Assembly (NCBI GenBank): GCA_902786545.1
Contig: CADACU010000008.1
Span: 1-49,221, forward strand
Direction of reading: 5' to 3'
Length of the DNA: 49,221 nucleotides
Source: an uncultured Anaerovibrio sp.
Lineage (GTDB): Bacteria; Bacillota; Negativicutes; Selenomonadales; Selenomonadaceae
Below are positions 18,041-26,169 of the stretch, one piece after another; position 1 is the stretch's first letter; the number at the start of each line of letters is the position of its first letter. The notes below the pieces were generated by a model. The model saw only the letters and a list, made by a program, of their open reading frames with translations. It was not told the DNA's origin and searched no databases. Both the position numbers and the translations under genes were made by a program.

Positions 18041-19369
18041 TTATTTTCTCCTCATACAGGCGATGAAAAACCCATCTGTTCCATCCCGCTGTGGGTAAAG
18101 CTGTACCATATCCTCTGTACGGGGCACCGGCAATCTTTCGCCGGCATTTACCAGTGAAAACTCGCTGGCCACCTCCAAAAAAGCCTTTACCACATCCTGA
18201 TTTTCCTCCCGGGCAATGGTACAGGTACTGTACACCAACAATCCTCCAGGCTTTACCGCCGCTCCGGCGCTTTTTAAAATTTGCAGCTGAAGCTTAGGTA
18301 ATTCTGTCAAAAGCTCCTTGGTCTTACGCCATCGGGAATCCGGTTTCCGCCGCAGGACTCCCAATCCGGAACACGGCGCATCCACCAGCACCCGGTCCGC
18401 CTGTTGTGGAAATTCCTGCCAAATTTCTCTGGCGTCAATCAGCATAGGCTCAATAATAGATATTCCCAACCGATTGGCATTGTCCATAATCCGGTCCAGC
18501 TTATGCTGGTATATATCACCTGCCACGATCCGCCCCCGATTGTCCATCAATGCCGCCATATGGGTAGTCTTGCCCCCAGGGGCACTACATACATCCAAAA
18601 TCAGCTCATTAGGCTGGGGATCCACCACATGAGCCACCAGCATAGAGCTTTCATCCTGAACCTGGCAATACCCTTCCTGCAGCACCTGCAACGAATCCAG
18701 CGAACCGTGAGATTTTATAATTACCCCTTCATTAGTAAAGGAGGACTTTTCACATTCCAGGCCGGCTGCCACCAGCTGCAGCATAAGCTCTAAACGATTG
18801 GTTTTTAGGGTATTGGTCCGAACCGATAACGGTGCCTGTTGATTGTTAAATTCACAGAGCCGGGTTGCTTCTTCGTAGCCAAACTCCTTAATCCAGCGGC
18901 GAACCAGCCACTCCGGATGCTGCTGAGCCAAAGCCAGCTGCACCGTAGCCTTGCCCTTTCCTTCCGGAAATGCCCCCTTTTCCGGTTCCCTAACCATAGT
19001 ACGCATTACACCATTGACAAATTTAGCCAGTCCGGCATGTCCACAATGTTTGGCCAGCTCCACCGATTCATTGCAGGCGGCTGACGCCGGCACCTTATCC
19101 ATATAGCGCAGCTGATAAACTCCCATGCGGAGAATATCCCGAATTATCGGCTCAACCTTGCTGAGAGGCCGGTTAATATACTGGCGGATTATCCAATCCA
19201 GCGTTTCGCCCGCCTTTACCGTTCCATAAACCAGCTCAGTAACAAAACGACGGTCCATATCACTCAGACCGCCTTTTCTAAGCTCCTTGGCCAGAGCTAC
19301 ATTGGCATAAGCCTCCTGTTCATGGACCGCATTTATAATCTTTAAAGCCCTTGCCCGCGCTTTATCCAT
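18041..19369 (-). CDS. rsmB: 16S rRNA (cytosine-967-C5)-methyltransferase RsmB
   Basis: A 442-residue methyltransferase. The N-terminal NusB-like RNA-binding domain (about 1-135) is followed by a Rossmann SAM domain with DVCSAPGGKTTHMA. Both NOL1/NOP2/Sun cysteines are present: DAPCSGLG (motif IV) and YSTCTI (motif VI). Length is normal. Its ATG follows the DUF116 gene's region without a gap on the upstream side, consistent with a def-fmt-DUF116-rsmB-rlmN operon widely seen in Firmicutes. Confidence 0.96.
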   Translation of the reverse strand: MDKARARALKIINAVHEQEAYANVALAKELRKGGLSDMDRRFVTELVYGTVKAGETLDWIIRQYINRPLSKVEPIIRDILRMGVYQLRYMDKVPASAACNESVELAKHCGHAGLAKFVNGVMRTMVREPEKGAFPEGKGKATVQLALAQQHPEWLVRRWIKEFGYEEATRLCEFNNQQAPLSVRTNTLKTNRLELMLQLVAAGLECEKSSFTNEGVIIKSHGSLDSLQVLQEGYCQVQDESSMLVAHVVDPQPNELILDVCSAPGGKTTHMAALMDNRGRIVAGDIYQHKLDRIMDNANRLGISIIEPMLIDAREIWQEFPQQADRVLVDAPCSGLGVLRRKPDSRWRKTKELLTELPKLQLQILKSAGAAVKPGGLLVYSTCTIAREENQDVVKAFLEVASEFSLVNAGERLPVPRTEDMVQLYPQRDGTDGFFIACMRRK

Positions 19370-20182
19370 TTAATTCTCCTTACTATTGCCTGACTTTTCA
19401 GCGTCAGGCAAATCAATTATCTCCGTGATGACCCGCCTAAAATCTTCTATATCAACTTTGGTATTGTAGCAAGGTCCATTGGGACGAATATTCATAATGC
19501 CCACTGTCGGCAACGGATATACATCCTGTATGCCACTGGTCAAATCCCGCTCACAGGCAATGGCCACCACAGCCTTGGGGCGAATTTCCTTCACCTTCTG
19601 CCGGGCCAAGGTACCACCGGTCACCACAAAGAAATGAAAACCTATTTCCTCGGCCAGCTGCACCAAATCACCGATATTACACCCACCGCATCGTTTGCAG
19701 TTATTATGGTCTCGGGTAATTTTGTGAGGACAGGACGCCAGTTGTAAACAATGGGGTGTTACTACCAACAGCCGATCTGGTAGGACCTTTAAATGACGGT
19801 TTCGGACAATGGCATTGCTCACCGCCACAAAAGATGATTCAATCCGTCGCCGATCAATTCCCAACAGTTTTCCGGAGTCCAGCACCACATAAAACAGCAT
19901 ATTTAACAGGGAATAGGTCTGCCGTTTAAATAGCGACGGTAACGGCCAACCCAAAATGCCAAATACCATTCCCACAATGCCAAACCCCATAAGGAACAGC
20001 AATCCGCACAGAATAACACCAAATATCACCGGCAAATATTCATTTATATTGTATAGCCCAGGATAAGTTATATACCATACCATCCAAAAGGTAACGAGCA
20101 TCACGGCATAGCTGCCGGAAATCAGCTCGATAAACAGGCGTTTCTTGGGCTTTTCTGCCATACAATCCATAACCGTCAACAT
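19370..20182 (-). CDS. DUF116 domain membrane protein
   Basis: About 270 residues. Two long hydrophobic segments near the N-terminus (about 22-45 and 55-90) are followed by a soluble DUF116 domain rich in cysteines: HCLQLASCPHK, CKRCGGCNIGD, then ACERDLTSGIQDVYPLPTVG and PNGPCYNTK. Cys spacing suggests a metal or Fe-S site, which is inference; no activity is established. DUF116 genes commonly sit between fmt and rsmB, so a link to translation or N-terminal processing is plausible. Start choice is uncertain: GTG at 20188, this ATG (AGG 5 bases upstream), or ATGs at 20170 and 20161. Confidence 0.82.
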   Translation of the reverse strand: MLTVMDCMAEKPKKRLFIELISGSYAVMLVTFWMVWYITYPGLYNINEYLPVIFGVILCGLLFLMGFGIVGMVFGILGWPLPSLFKRQTYSLLNMLFYVVLDSGKLLGIDRRRIESSFVAVSNAIVRNRHLKVLPDRLLVVTPHCLQLASCPHKITRDHNNCKRCGGCNIGDLVQLAEEIGFHFFVVTGGTLARQKVKEIRPKAVVAIACERDLTSGIQDVYPLPTVGIMNIRPNGPCYNTKVDIEDFRRVITEIIDLPDAEKSGNSKEN

Positions 20183-20222
20183 CCTCACCTAAGGCCTGTT
20201 GCCTCATATATCCAGAATATAA

Positions 20223-21155
20223 TCATTCAAACACAGCACCTGTAGCGATACCATTCCCCCGGACGAAATCGCCGGCGGCCATGCGCTTCCTGCTAGGTGG
20301 CTGAATTTCCAAAATCTCCACTGCACCTTGGCCTGCTGCCACCACAAAGCTTTTCTTGGTTGTTTCCAGCACCTCACCCGGCTTACCAGCTTTATCTGCC
20401 AATACTCTGGTCCGCCAAATCTTATAATTCTTACCATCCAGCATAGTCCATGCCACTGGCCATGAGTTTAATCCCCGGACCAGGTTATGTATTTCCCGGG
20501 CCGATTTGTTCCAATCAATATGGGCCGTCTCCTTGGTAAGCATGGAAGCATAATTGGACAGGCTCCCATCCTGGGGCTCTCCCTGCAAAGTACCAGCCGC
20601 CAAACCATCTACCGTATCCGATAATAAAGCACTACCCATGGCTGACAGCTTGTCATGCAGCTCCGCCGTAGTCATATCAGGGGTGATTTCCGTCTTGCTT
20701 TTAAGAAGCATATCCCCGGTATCCAGCCCGGCATCCATCATCATAGTGGTAACGCCGGTTTCGGTCTCCCCGTTGATAATAGACCAATGAATAGGTGCTG
20801 CCCCCCGATACCGCGGCAACAAGGAAGCATGTACATTGACACAGCCTAATCTTGGGATATCCAAAATCTTCTGGGATAAAATCTGGCCAAAGGCCACTAC
20901 CACAATCAAATCAGGCTGTAATTCCTCAAGCTTTGCCACACAATCAGGTGTCTTAATTTTTTCCGGCTGCCAAACCGGCAGGCCATATTCCAAAGCCCGA
21001 ACCTTCACCGGGGAAGGAGTAAGTTTTTGTCCTCGTCCTTTCGGCCGGTCCGGCTGGGTCACTACCATGACCACATCAGTCTTTTCCGCCATTACCCGCA
21101 GGCAATCCACGGCAAAATCTGGCGTTCCCATAAAAACTGTTTTCAATTTACTCAT
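20223..21155 (-). CDS. fmt: Methionyl-tRNA formyltransferase
   Basis: A 310-residue enzyme that formylates initiator Met-tRNA using 10-formyltetrahydrofolate. It shows FMGTPDFAV at the N-terminus, the catalytic core NVHASLLPRYRGAAPIHW (Asn, His) and TGVTTMMMDAGLDTGDML with the catalytic Asp, followed by a C-terminal OB-fold (about 205-305). Its ATG overlaps the def stop codon (ATGA), so both are coupled. The substrate tRNA is encoded at 172-247. Confidence 0.97.
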   Translation of the reverse strand: MSKLKTVFMGTPDFAVDCLRVMAEKTDVVMVVTQPDRPKGRGQKLTPSPVKVRALEYGLPVWQPEKIKTPDCVAKLEELQPDLIVVVAFGQILSQKILDIPRLGCVNVHASLLPRYRGAAPIHWSIINGETETGVTTMMMDAGLDTGDMLLKSKTEITPDMTTAELHDKLSAMGSALLSDTVDGLAAGTLQGEPQDGSLSNYASMLTKETAHIDWNKSAREIHNLVRGLNSWPVAWTMLDGKNYKIWRTRVLADKAGKPGEVLETTKKSFVVAAGQGAVEILEIQPPSRKRMAAGDFVRGNGIATGAVFE

Positions 21156-21619
21156 TTCTTATCACCCTGTCTTATGGACTTGGCCACATCAATAAAGAGT
21201 ACCCCCTCCAGATGATCCAGCTCGTGCTGGATGCACCGGGCCAGCAGGCCGCTGGCTGTAAGGCGTTTTTTCTTCCCCCAACGGTTGAGGAATTCCACTG
21301 TAACCTTTTCAGCCCGTTCCACATCGCCAAATACATTTGGCACACTGAGACAGCCCTCCTGGTCAACAATGTTACCCTCTTTTTTTATAATCTCCGGATT
21401 AACCATGGTCAACAGACCATTTTCATCCTCCACATCGATTACCACCAAACGGATGGACTGACCAATCTGGGGAGCTGCCAGGCCAACACCATTGGCCGCG
21501 TACATAGTTTCCGCCATATTATCCATCAGCTTACGCAATTTAGCATCTACTTTTTCTATCGGCTGAGCCACCTGCTTTAAACCTGGGTCACCAGCCTTAA
21601 CAATATCTAACAGTGCCAC
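21152..21619 (-). CDS. def: Peptide deformylase
   Basis: A 155-residue metallopeptidase removing the formyl group from nascent N-termini. All three family motifs are present: GVGLAAPQ (motif 1), EGCLS with the metal-binding Cys (motif 2) and HELDHLEG with both histidines and the catalytic Glu (motif 3). The start codon is GTG with GGAGG 8 bases upstream. First gene of the long minus-strand run; a probable promoter lies just upstream. Confidence 0.97.
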   Translation of the reverse strand: MALLDIVKAGDPGLKQVAQPIEKVDAKLRKLMDNMAETMYAANGVGLAAPQIGQSIRLVVIDVEDENGLLTMVNPEIIKKEGNIVDQEGCLSVPNVFGDVERAEKVTVEFLNRWGKKKRLTASGLLARCIQHELDHLEGVLFIDVAKSIRQGDKK

Positions 21620-21649
21620 TAAAACACCCTCCTACACTCATATATAACC

Positions 21650-21695
21650 ATTTAATTTTATCACATATTATATTGAAAGTCCAAACCGCACAACA
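21650..21695 (-). promoter_or_regulatory. Probable promoter of the def-fmt operon
   Basis: On the minus strand a TATAAT box lies at 21667-21672, and TTGGAC followed 18 bases later by TAAAAT (TGTGA in front, an extended -10) lies in the same stretch. Either could start transcription 30-50 bases before the def GTG. The two candidates overlap, so which is used cannot be told. Confidence 0.45.
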
Positions 21696-21738
21696 CAAAA
21701 ATGGGCACGCCAACGGCTCTCACCGATAGCATACCCAT
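21695..21738 (-). terminator. Intrinsic terminator after the FIST-GGDEF gene
   Basis: On the minus strand ATGGGTATGC (729-738) pairs with GCGTGCCCAT (701-710) over 10 bp including two G-U pairs, with an inner CGG/CCG stem, and is followed by TTTTTGTG. It lies 12 bases beyond the FIST-GGDEF stop and isolates that gene from def. Confidence 0.75.
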
Positions 21739-21749
21739 CTTCTAATCCC

Positions 21750-23507
21750 TTACCCAATTGTTATACTGTTTTTTCCATTCTGATTTTTCGACTTATACAT
21801 AGCCATATCCACCCGCTGGAACAGTGACAATACCGTGTCCCCCTTCCGGGTGCCGGCCAAGCCTATGCTGACCGTAATCTGGAAATCATTATAGTCCATG
21901 GCCGTGTTCATAATCTTCTCCCGTATGCGCATGGCAATTTGCTTGGCCACGCTAATATTGGTCCGGTTGAAAACAATGATAAATTCATCACCGCCCCAGC
22001 GACCAGCCCTATCTGACGCCCGGATATTCTGGCGTATTATCTCCGCTACACCCTTGAGCACCCGATCCCCAGCATCATGCCCGAAGCTATCATTGATCTG
22101 CTTAAAATTATCGATATCAAGCATAAGTACGACGGAACCTGTGTCACTGAACTTATTGTCGTACAGGATGTTTTCCATCTCGGCCTCCAATTCAGCCCTA
22201 TTTAAAAGGTTGGTAAGAAAATCGGTGTGCGCCAATGCCTTCAGCCGTCGGTTGCTTTCCTCCAGCTCGCTGGACACTGCCTGAACAAAGTGCATCAAAT
22301 AGCTTAAGATACTATTACTCCGTTCCAATCTGATAGGTTCCATTGACCTGCTTTCGTAGAAGCTGTTCGTCACGCCACCTTCCCTGAAGCCAATAATCGA
22401 CAAGCTCATATTATTTATATAAATGTCCCCAGTCTGTGACCGGATATACTCGCCTAAAGCGTAAATCCCTGTAGATGGAGCCGATTTCCGGCAAGCCTCC
22501 AGTTCCTGGTTCACATCGATGTTCAGCATAACCTGTCTGGCCCAGCAGCTTACCGCAAAAACTCCCTCTGGCTGAAATCTCACCATATCATGCTGGAGAT
22601 TTCTTGCCTCGTGAATAATAATTTCCGGATTGCCGTAGCCCAGTCGCACTTTCTCCCCTAATATAAAATCCGCTCCATAATTTGCACTGCCATCACCATC
22701 CACAATGCGTGGCAATCGGGAAAGGGAGGTTCCTTTTCGCATTACAACAAATGGGAACATTACGGCTTCATTTAAAAAATCTTCATTCCATTTGGAAATC
22801 CCCAAATATTTTTCATAAATAGATTTCACCGGAACATCATCAATTTCGCATATGGTGTGCTGATTGCTCAGCCGGGTAACCGTCATAATCTTGCCCAATG
22901 GCTGCCAGCCACTGCTATACCCTACATTTACCTGCAGAGACCGTCCTCTGAACACCACCATTACATGTCCGCGGTAAATAATATCACTGCCTGTAAAAAC
23001 AAAGCCCTGCCCATCAGCAGTACCATCATCCGCTACTCCACCAAAAAAAATGATGTCAGAAGGCAGCTTGGATAACTCCTTAAAAAACGGCACTATGTTT
23101 ATGGCATAGCCGGACGAGTACATACCGATTGCCACCAGCTGTTCCATACGCATCAACCGTCCGGTTAGCTCCCGGCCGATTTTCCCACTTTCATCATCAT
23201 CCCAATAAACCGGCAAAACCTCCACCATGGACTCCTCAAACACCGAAAATGTCACAGAAACACCATAATAGTTAATGACCCCTGCCGTGATATTAGCCGA
23301 CACCGTACCGCCTATTATTTTCACCTTAGGCAAAGTTTCCCGCAGCTTATTGATAATTTGCCGAGCTTTCTTTTTCAGCTTAATGTCAACAAAAACAGTA
23401 GCCAAAATGCAGGAACATTTCCCCAGTTCAGGCAGCATATTGGCAAATTCGTCCACAATGCGCGAAAAATCATTTACATCATTACACAGATAAGGGATAT
23501 GTTTCAT
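21750..23507 (-). CDS. FIST sensor domain diguanylate cyclase
   Basis: A 585-residue cytoplasmic protein. An N-terminal FIST_N domain (about 25-215, including KIIGGTVSANITAG and FFGGVADDG) and FIST_C domain (about 225-375) are followed by a short coiled linker (SSELEESNRRLKALAHTDFLTNLLNRAELE). A complete GGDEF domain (about 420-585) ends the protein. The active site reads GGDEF and an inhibitory I-site RASD lies five residues before it, so it should make cyclic di-GMP with product inhibition. FIST domains are thought to bind small ligands such as amino acids. The start is moved to the ATG three codons in, which has GAGG 8 bases upstream. No hydrophobic segment is seen. Confidence 0.92.
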   Translation of the reverse strand: MKHIPYLCNDVNDFSRIVDEFANMLPELGKCSCILATVFVDIKLKKKARQIINKLRETLPKVKIIGGTVSANITAGVINYYGVSVTFSVFEESMVEVLPVYWDDDESGKIGRELTGRLMRMEQLVAIGMYSSGYAINIVPFFKELSKLPSDIIFFGGVADDGTADGQGFVFTGSDIIYRGHVMVVFRGRSLQVNVGYSSGWQPLGKIMTVTRLSNQHTICEIDDVPVKSIYEKYLGISKWNEDFLNEAVMFPFVVMRKGTSLSRLPRIVDGDGSANYGADFILGEKVRLGYGNPEIIIHEARNLQHDMVRFQPEGVFAVSCWARQVMLNIDVNQELEACRKSAPSTGIYALGEYIRSQTGDIYINNMSLSIIGFREGGVTNSFYESRSMEPIRLERSNSILSYLMHFVQAVSSELEESNRRLKALAHTDFLTNLLNRAELEAEMENILYDNKFSDTGSVVLMLDIDNFKQINDSFGHDAGDRVLKGVAEIIRQNIRASDRAGRWGGDEFIIVFNRTNISVAKQIAMRIREKIMNTAMDYNDFQITVSIGLAGTRKGDTVLSLFQRVDMAMYKSKNQNGKNSITIG

Positions 23508-23549
23508 CGCATACACCTCACAGCCGTTCTCGATACTACCTCGTGGTAT

Positions 23550-23558
23550 ATTATATCA
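23550..23558 (-). promoter_or_regulatory. Extended -10 promoter of the FIST-GGDEF gene
   Basis: On the minus strand TGATATAAT (an extended -10, TGN followed by a perfect TATAAT at 23550-23555) lies about 45 bases before the start codon. No good -35 is present at 17 bases, which is normal for extended -10 promoters. Confidence 0.55.
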
Positions 23559-23603
23559 CAAACTGTCAGAATTTTATCCCTAATCTGTAGGAATATGTAA
23601 AAA

Positions 23604-23792
23604 TTACATCACTTTATGAAAACCGCAGCCATCAAATGGGGCCCGATCGTTTGGTGTCGCCTGTGGGCAACGGCATTTGCCGGTTTCCTGCTCATATTCA
23701 ATCATTGTTTCATAGGTATCAATATAGTGATGCTCCCCACCCCAATAACGGCAACTTGCACAAACATTGGTATCCTTGGAAATTGTAGCCAT
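23604..23792 (-). CDS. Small Cys-rich protein, probable zinc-binding
   Basis: 62 residues, not recognised. It contains CASCRYWGGEHHY near the N-terminus and GKCRCPQATP...GCGFHKVM near the end, i.e. five cysteines plus histidines arranged as CxxC...CxC...CxxH, suggesting one structural zinc. AGGAGG lies 7 bases before this ATG; the longer frame seven codons upstream has no ribosome site. It follows the SPFH gene by 47 bases and closes the accessory cluster. A tiny AATCAT/ATGATT hairpin precedes its ribosome site. Confidence 0.72.
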   Translation of the reverse strand: MATISKDTNVCASCRYWGGEHHYIDTYETMIEYEQETGKCRCPQATPNDRAPFDGCGFHKVM

Positions 23793-23839
23793 ATAAATTC
23801 CTCCTAAAATCATTTCTTATGATTATATAGCAAATTCTA

Positions 23840-24943
23840 TCATTTTCCTTTACCACAGAATGGACAGAATTTGAACTCGTTATTAACCGGCCTGCCACAA
23901 CAAATGCAGAATGACACCTTATCTCCCGACGAAGAATCTGAGGCAGTTGCCGGAGATGCCTGCATAGACTGCTGCAACACACCGGTCATCTGTGGGGCCA
24001 TTACATTGCCTAGACTGGCCATCATACCAATGCCGATACCGGCGTTACTGAAGTCCCCTATCCCTTTATTGGCCGCCAGCTTTTCCATTATGTCAAACTG
24101 CCTTTCCTGCTGATAGGTATATCCTTCAATAACCCGTTTTTCCGCCAGTCCTTTGGCCTCAATCACCAGTTTTTGCGCTTCAGTGTCTTCCTGAATAAGT
24201 TCCAATTTCTGGTCTACCAGGGCATTATCCACCGCCACCCGTTGCCGCAGCATAAGATCCTTTATCTTATTATAACCTTCACAATTTTGTGGCCGGACAA
24301 AATTAGTGGCAGTCAAAAACATTAACTTGAAACCATAATCAGCAATTATAGGGCCCATATCCACCTGAAGGGCCGTGCTCATATTCTCTAGCTGGGTATC
24401 CATATTAAAAATACTGATCCCCGGCTGCTGCATATAATTGGCAATGTAGGCCTTCAGCTTGGACTGGCAAATATTCTTCAGCCAGCCAGTTATCCCCTTC
24501 GTAGAAAGCAATTCCTCGGTTCCAACTAAATGCTTCAGAATAAATCGTCCGTCATGGACCTTAATGCTCATAGTTCCACTAAGACCAATGTTCATAACCA
24601 CATTATAGGTCGGGTCAATATACTCCACCGCCTGGTTGGTTCCCCAGTTTACATTCAGCTGCTCGGTAAGGTTGACAAAATAAATCTCGCAGTGAAACGG
24701 GGTCTTATGATCAGCAAAGGGGATCTGCACCACCTCCCGCAACAGCGGGATATTTTTTGTATCCATAGTATAACGCCCCGGCCCAAAGGATTGCAGCATC
24801 CGACCATCCTTCATCAGTATCGCCTGCTGGGATTCATGCACCACCAGTTGGGACATAGTATTAAAATCTGCTTCCGGAAACTTGTATATCAGGGTACTAC
24901 TATCCCCTTCATAAGAAATGACATCCAAAAACACTCTGCTCAT
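23840..24943 (-). CDS. SPFH-domain protein with C-terminal zinc ribbon
   Basis: 367 residues of the SPFH/band-7-like group annotated in databases as 'virion core protein' homologues. The SPFH-like region spans about 25-255 (ESQQAILMKDGRMLQSFGPGRYTM, then KHLVGTEELLSTKGITGWL and MSTALQVDMGPIIADYGFKL). It is followed by a helical segment (about 215-280), a Gly/Ala/Met-rich stretch and a double-CxxC zinc ribbon (CICCGRP...CPFCGKGK). No membrane segment is seen. The usual role is oligomeric scaffolding at membranes; here function is unknown. AAAGGAG 8 bases before this ATG sets the start. It directly follows two small membrane-protein genes, plausible partners. Confidence 0.82.
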   Translation of the reverse strand: MSRVFLDVISYEGDSSTLIYKFPEADFNTMSQLVVHESQQAILMKDGRMLQSFGPGRYTMDTKNIPLLREVVQIPFADHKTPFHCEIYFVNLTEQLNVNWGTNQAVEYIDPTYNVVMNIGLSGTMSIKVHDGRFILKHLVGTEELLSTKGITGWLKNICQSKLKAYIANYMQQPGISIFNMDTQLENMSTALQVDMGPIIADYGFKLMFLTATNFVRPQNCEGYNKIKDLMLRQRVAVDNALVDQKLELIQEDTEAQKLVIEAKGLAEKRVIEGYTYQQERQFDIMEKLAANKGIGDFSNAGIGIGMMASLGNVMAPQMTGVLQQSMQASPATASDSSSGDKVSFCICCGRPVNNEFKFCPFCGKGK

Positions 24944-24957
24944 ATTTCCAACTCCTT

Positions 24958-25128
24958 TTACCAAGTAGCCAAGTAATCATCAATGATTTGGCAAACCAGC
25001 CACATAATAGCCAGCCATATAACGATGCTTACAGCCCATCCCAATTTTTCCAATCTTTTTTCGTCAAAATCATTGGTGACAAGCTTTATGGCATCGTATA
25101 AAGGGCGACATGATTTATACAATGTCAT
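24958..25128 (-). CDS. 56-residue single-span membrane protein
   Basis: An unlisted small gene found by reading the gap. It runs from ATG at 25126-25128 to TAA at 24958-24960 and begins MTLYKSCRPLYDAIK. A charged stretch (DFDEKRLEKLG) is followed by one transmembrane helix (about 31-48) and an acidic end. Its ATG overlaps the upstream gene's stop by one base (TAATG), and a GGGGGTGG stretch sits in ribosome-site position. Its stop lies within the ribosome site of the SPFH gene. The coupling on both sides argues for a real gene. No homologue is recognised. Confidence 0.66.
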   Translation of the reverse strand: MTLYKSCRPLYDAIKLVTNDFDEKRLEKLGWAVSIVIWLAIMWLVCQIIDDYLATW

Positions 25129-25685
25129 TATTTGCCACCCCCTTTTCCCGGGTCTTTACGCCAGCATTCCAGCTGCGTTCCCTTGTTTTGTGTTTCCATA
25201 AGGACAATGGAATCCTGAGTCCAGTTTAAATTTACCGTACCATAAAACCGCCTTTTCGGATGACTGCTTATTCTGACCTTGTAGGCACGGTAAATCTTGG
25301 TTTTCGGTTCGTACTTGTTATTTCTGGTCTCACCTAGATAGGTACCTACCACCGCCGTTACCTCATAAGTCCCCTTCCCCAAATAGACCGTCCGGTTCTG
25401 CAGAGCTTCCTTCTCAGACTCATCCTTATTTTCAATGATATATACCTCATAGTATTTAAGATCTCTTTCAGCAGAATATCCCAGCCCCTCCCAGTATTTC
25501 CTTTCCTGGGATGCTGCCATTTCATGGGCCTCATCAAAAGCCTTTTGCCGATAACAATCCTGCATATAATCCTTGGTAGTAGGCATGGAAAAGATCATTC
25601 CCACATGCTCCAGGCAGGTAAACAAAAATGGTATTACTATCACTAACATTATCAGGCACCCACAGCCGGAAGCCTCATTATTCAT
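25128..25685 (-). CDS. Unknown protein with N-terminal membrane anchor
   Basis: 185 residues, not recognised. Residues about 8-33 are hydrophobic and preceded by a small Cys/Gly-rich start (SGCGCLIMLV), giving an anchor or uncleaved signal. The remainder is hydrophilic with a Tyr/Lys-rich beta-type pattern (RTVYLGKGTYEVTAVVGTYLG...TKIYRAYKVRISSHPKRRFYGTVNL). The soluble part should face either the periplasm/exterior or the cytoplasm; orientation is unclear. It is coupled to the 56-residue membrane protein downstream and follows the zinc-ribbon gene by 28 bases. Confidence 0.72.
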   Translation of the reverse strand: MNNEASGCGCLIMLVIVIPFLFTCLEHVGMIFSMPTTKDYMQDCYRQKAFDEAHEMAASQERKYWEGLGYSAERDLKYYEVYIIENKDESEKEALQNRTVYLGKGTYEVTAVVGTYLGETRNNKYEPKTKIYRAYKVRISSHPKRRFYGTVNLNWTQDSIVLMETQNKGTQLECWRKDPGKGGGK

Positions 25686-25713
25686 AACCGTTCCCCCTCT
25701 CCCGGGCTGCTTT

Positions 25714-26142
25714 TCACAGTCTATTTAACCGATTTTTTATTCCAGCATAATGATTGTAAATATCTTCCGTGGTGCATTTTATGGCCGCAACCTGCGGTTC
25801 CAGGGCCGCAATTCTATCCTGCAAATCCTCTTTCCGACTTTGCCGCAAAAAGATAAACTCATATGGATAGTTAAGACAATCCAACTTATTTTTTAAATCC
25901 TGCAATACTTTAGAAAACTCATCATATTCCCTTTTCTTCTGTTCCCAAAGCATGTATAGCTCATTCTTTCTTATCTCCATAATTTTTTTGACCAGGGTCT
26001 TATCCGGTAACTCCCACAGGCTGATATGCCGGCCACAAGCATCACATTCAACCCCTTCCTGACGGATTATATCCTGGGTTATTTCAACAATATATCCACA
26101 ACTCTGACAATTAGTTGAGTAATGTATATTTGATATATCCAT
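25714..26142 (-). CDS. Zinc-ribbon and coiled-coil protein
   Basis: 142 residues, not recognised as a named family. An N-terminal zinc ribbon is clear (CQSCGY at about 13 and CDACGRH at about 33). A charged heptad-rich helix follows (about 55-95), interrupted by a Tyr/Phe-rich turn, then a second helix (SRKEDLQDRIAALEPQVAAIK). A Zn-nucleated coiled coil suggests a scaffold or nucleic-acid/protein adaptor. It lies 27 bases downstream of the sigma-like gene; GGGAGG precedes the ATG. Confidence 0.72.
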   Translation of the reverse strand: MDISNIHYSTNCQSCGYIVEITQDIIRQEGVECDACGRHISLWELPDKTLVKKIMEIRKNELYMLWEQKKREYDEFSKVLQDLKNKLDCLNYPYEFIFLRQSRKEDLQDRIAALEPQVAAIKCTTEDIYNHYAGIKNRLNRL

Positions 26143-26169
26143 AGTGGGAGCCTCCCTTTTCGTTAAATA

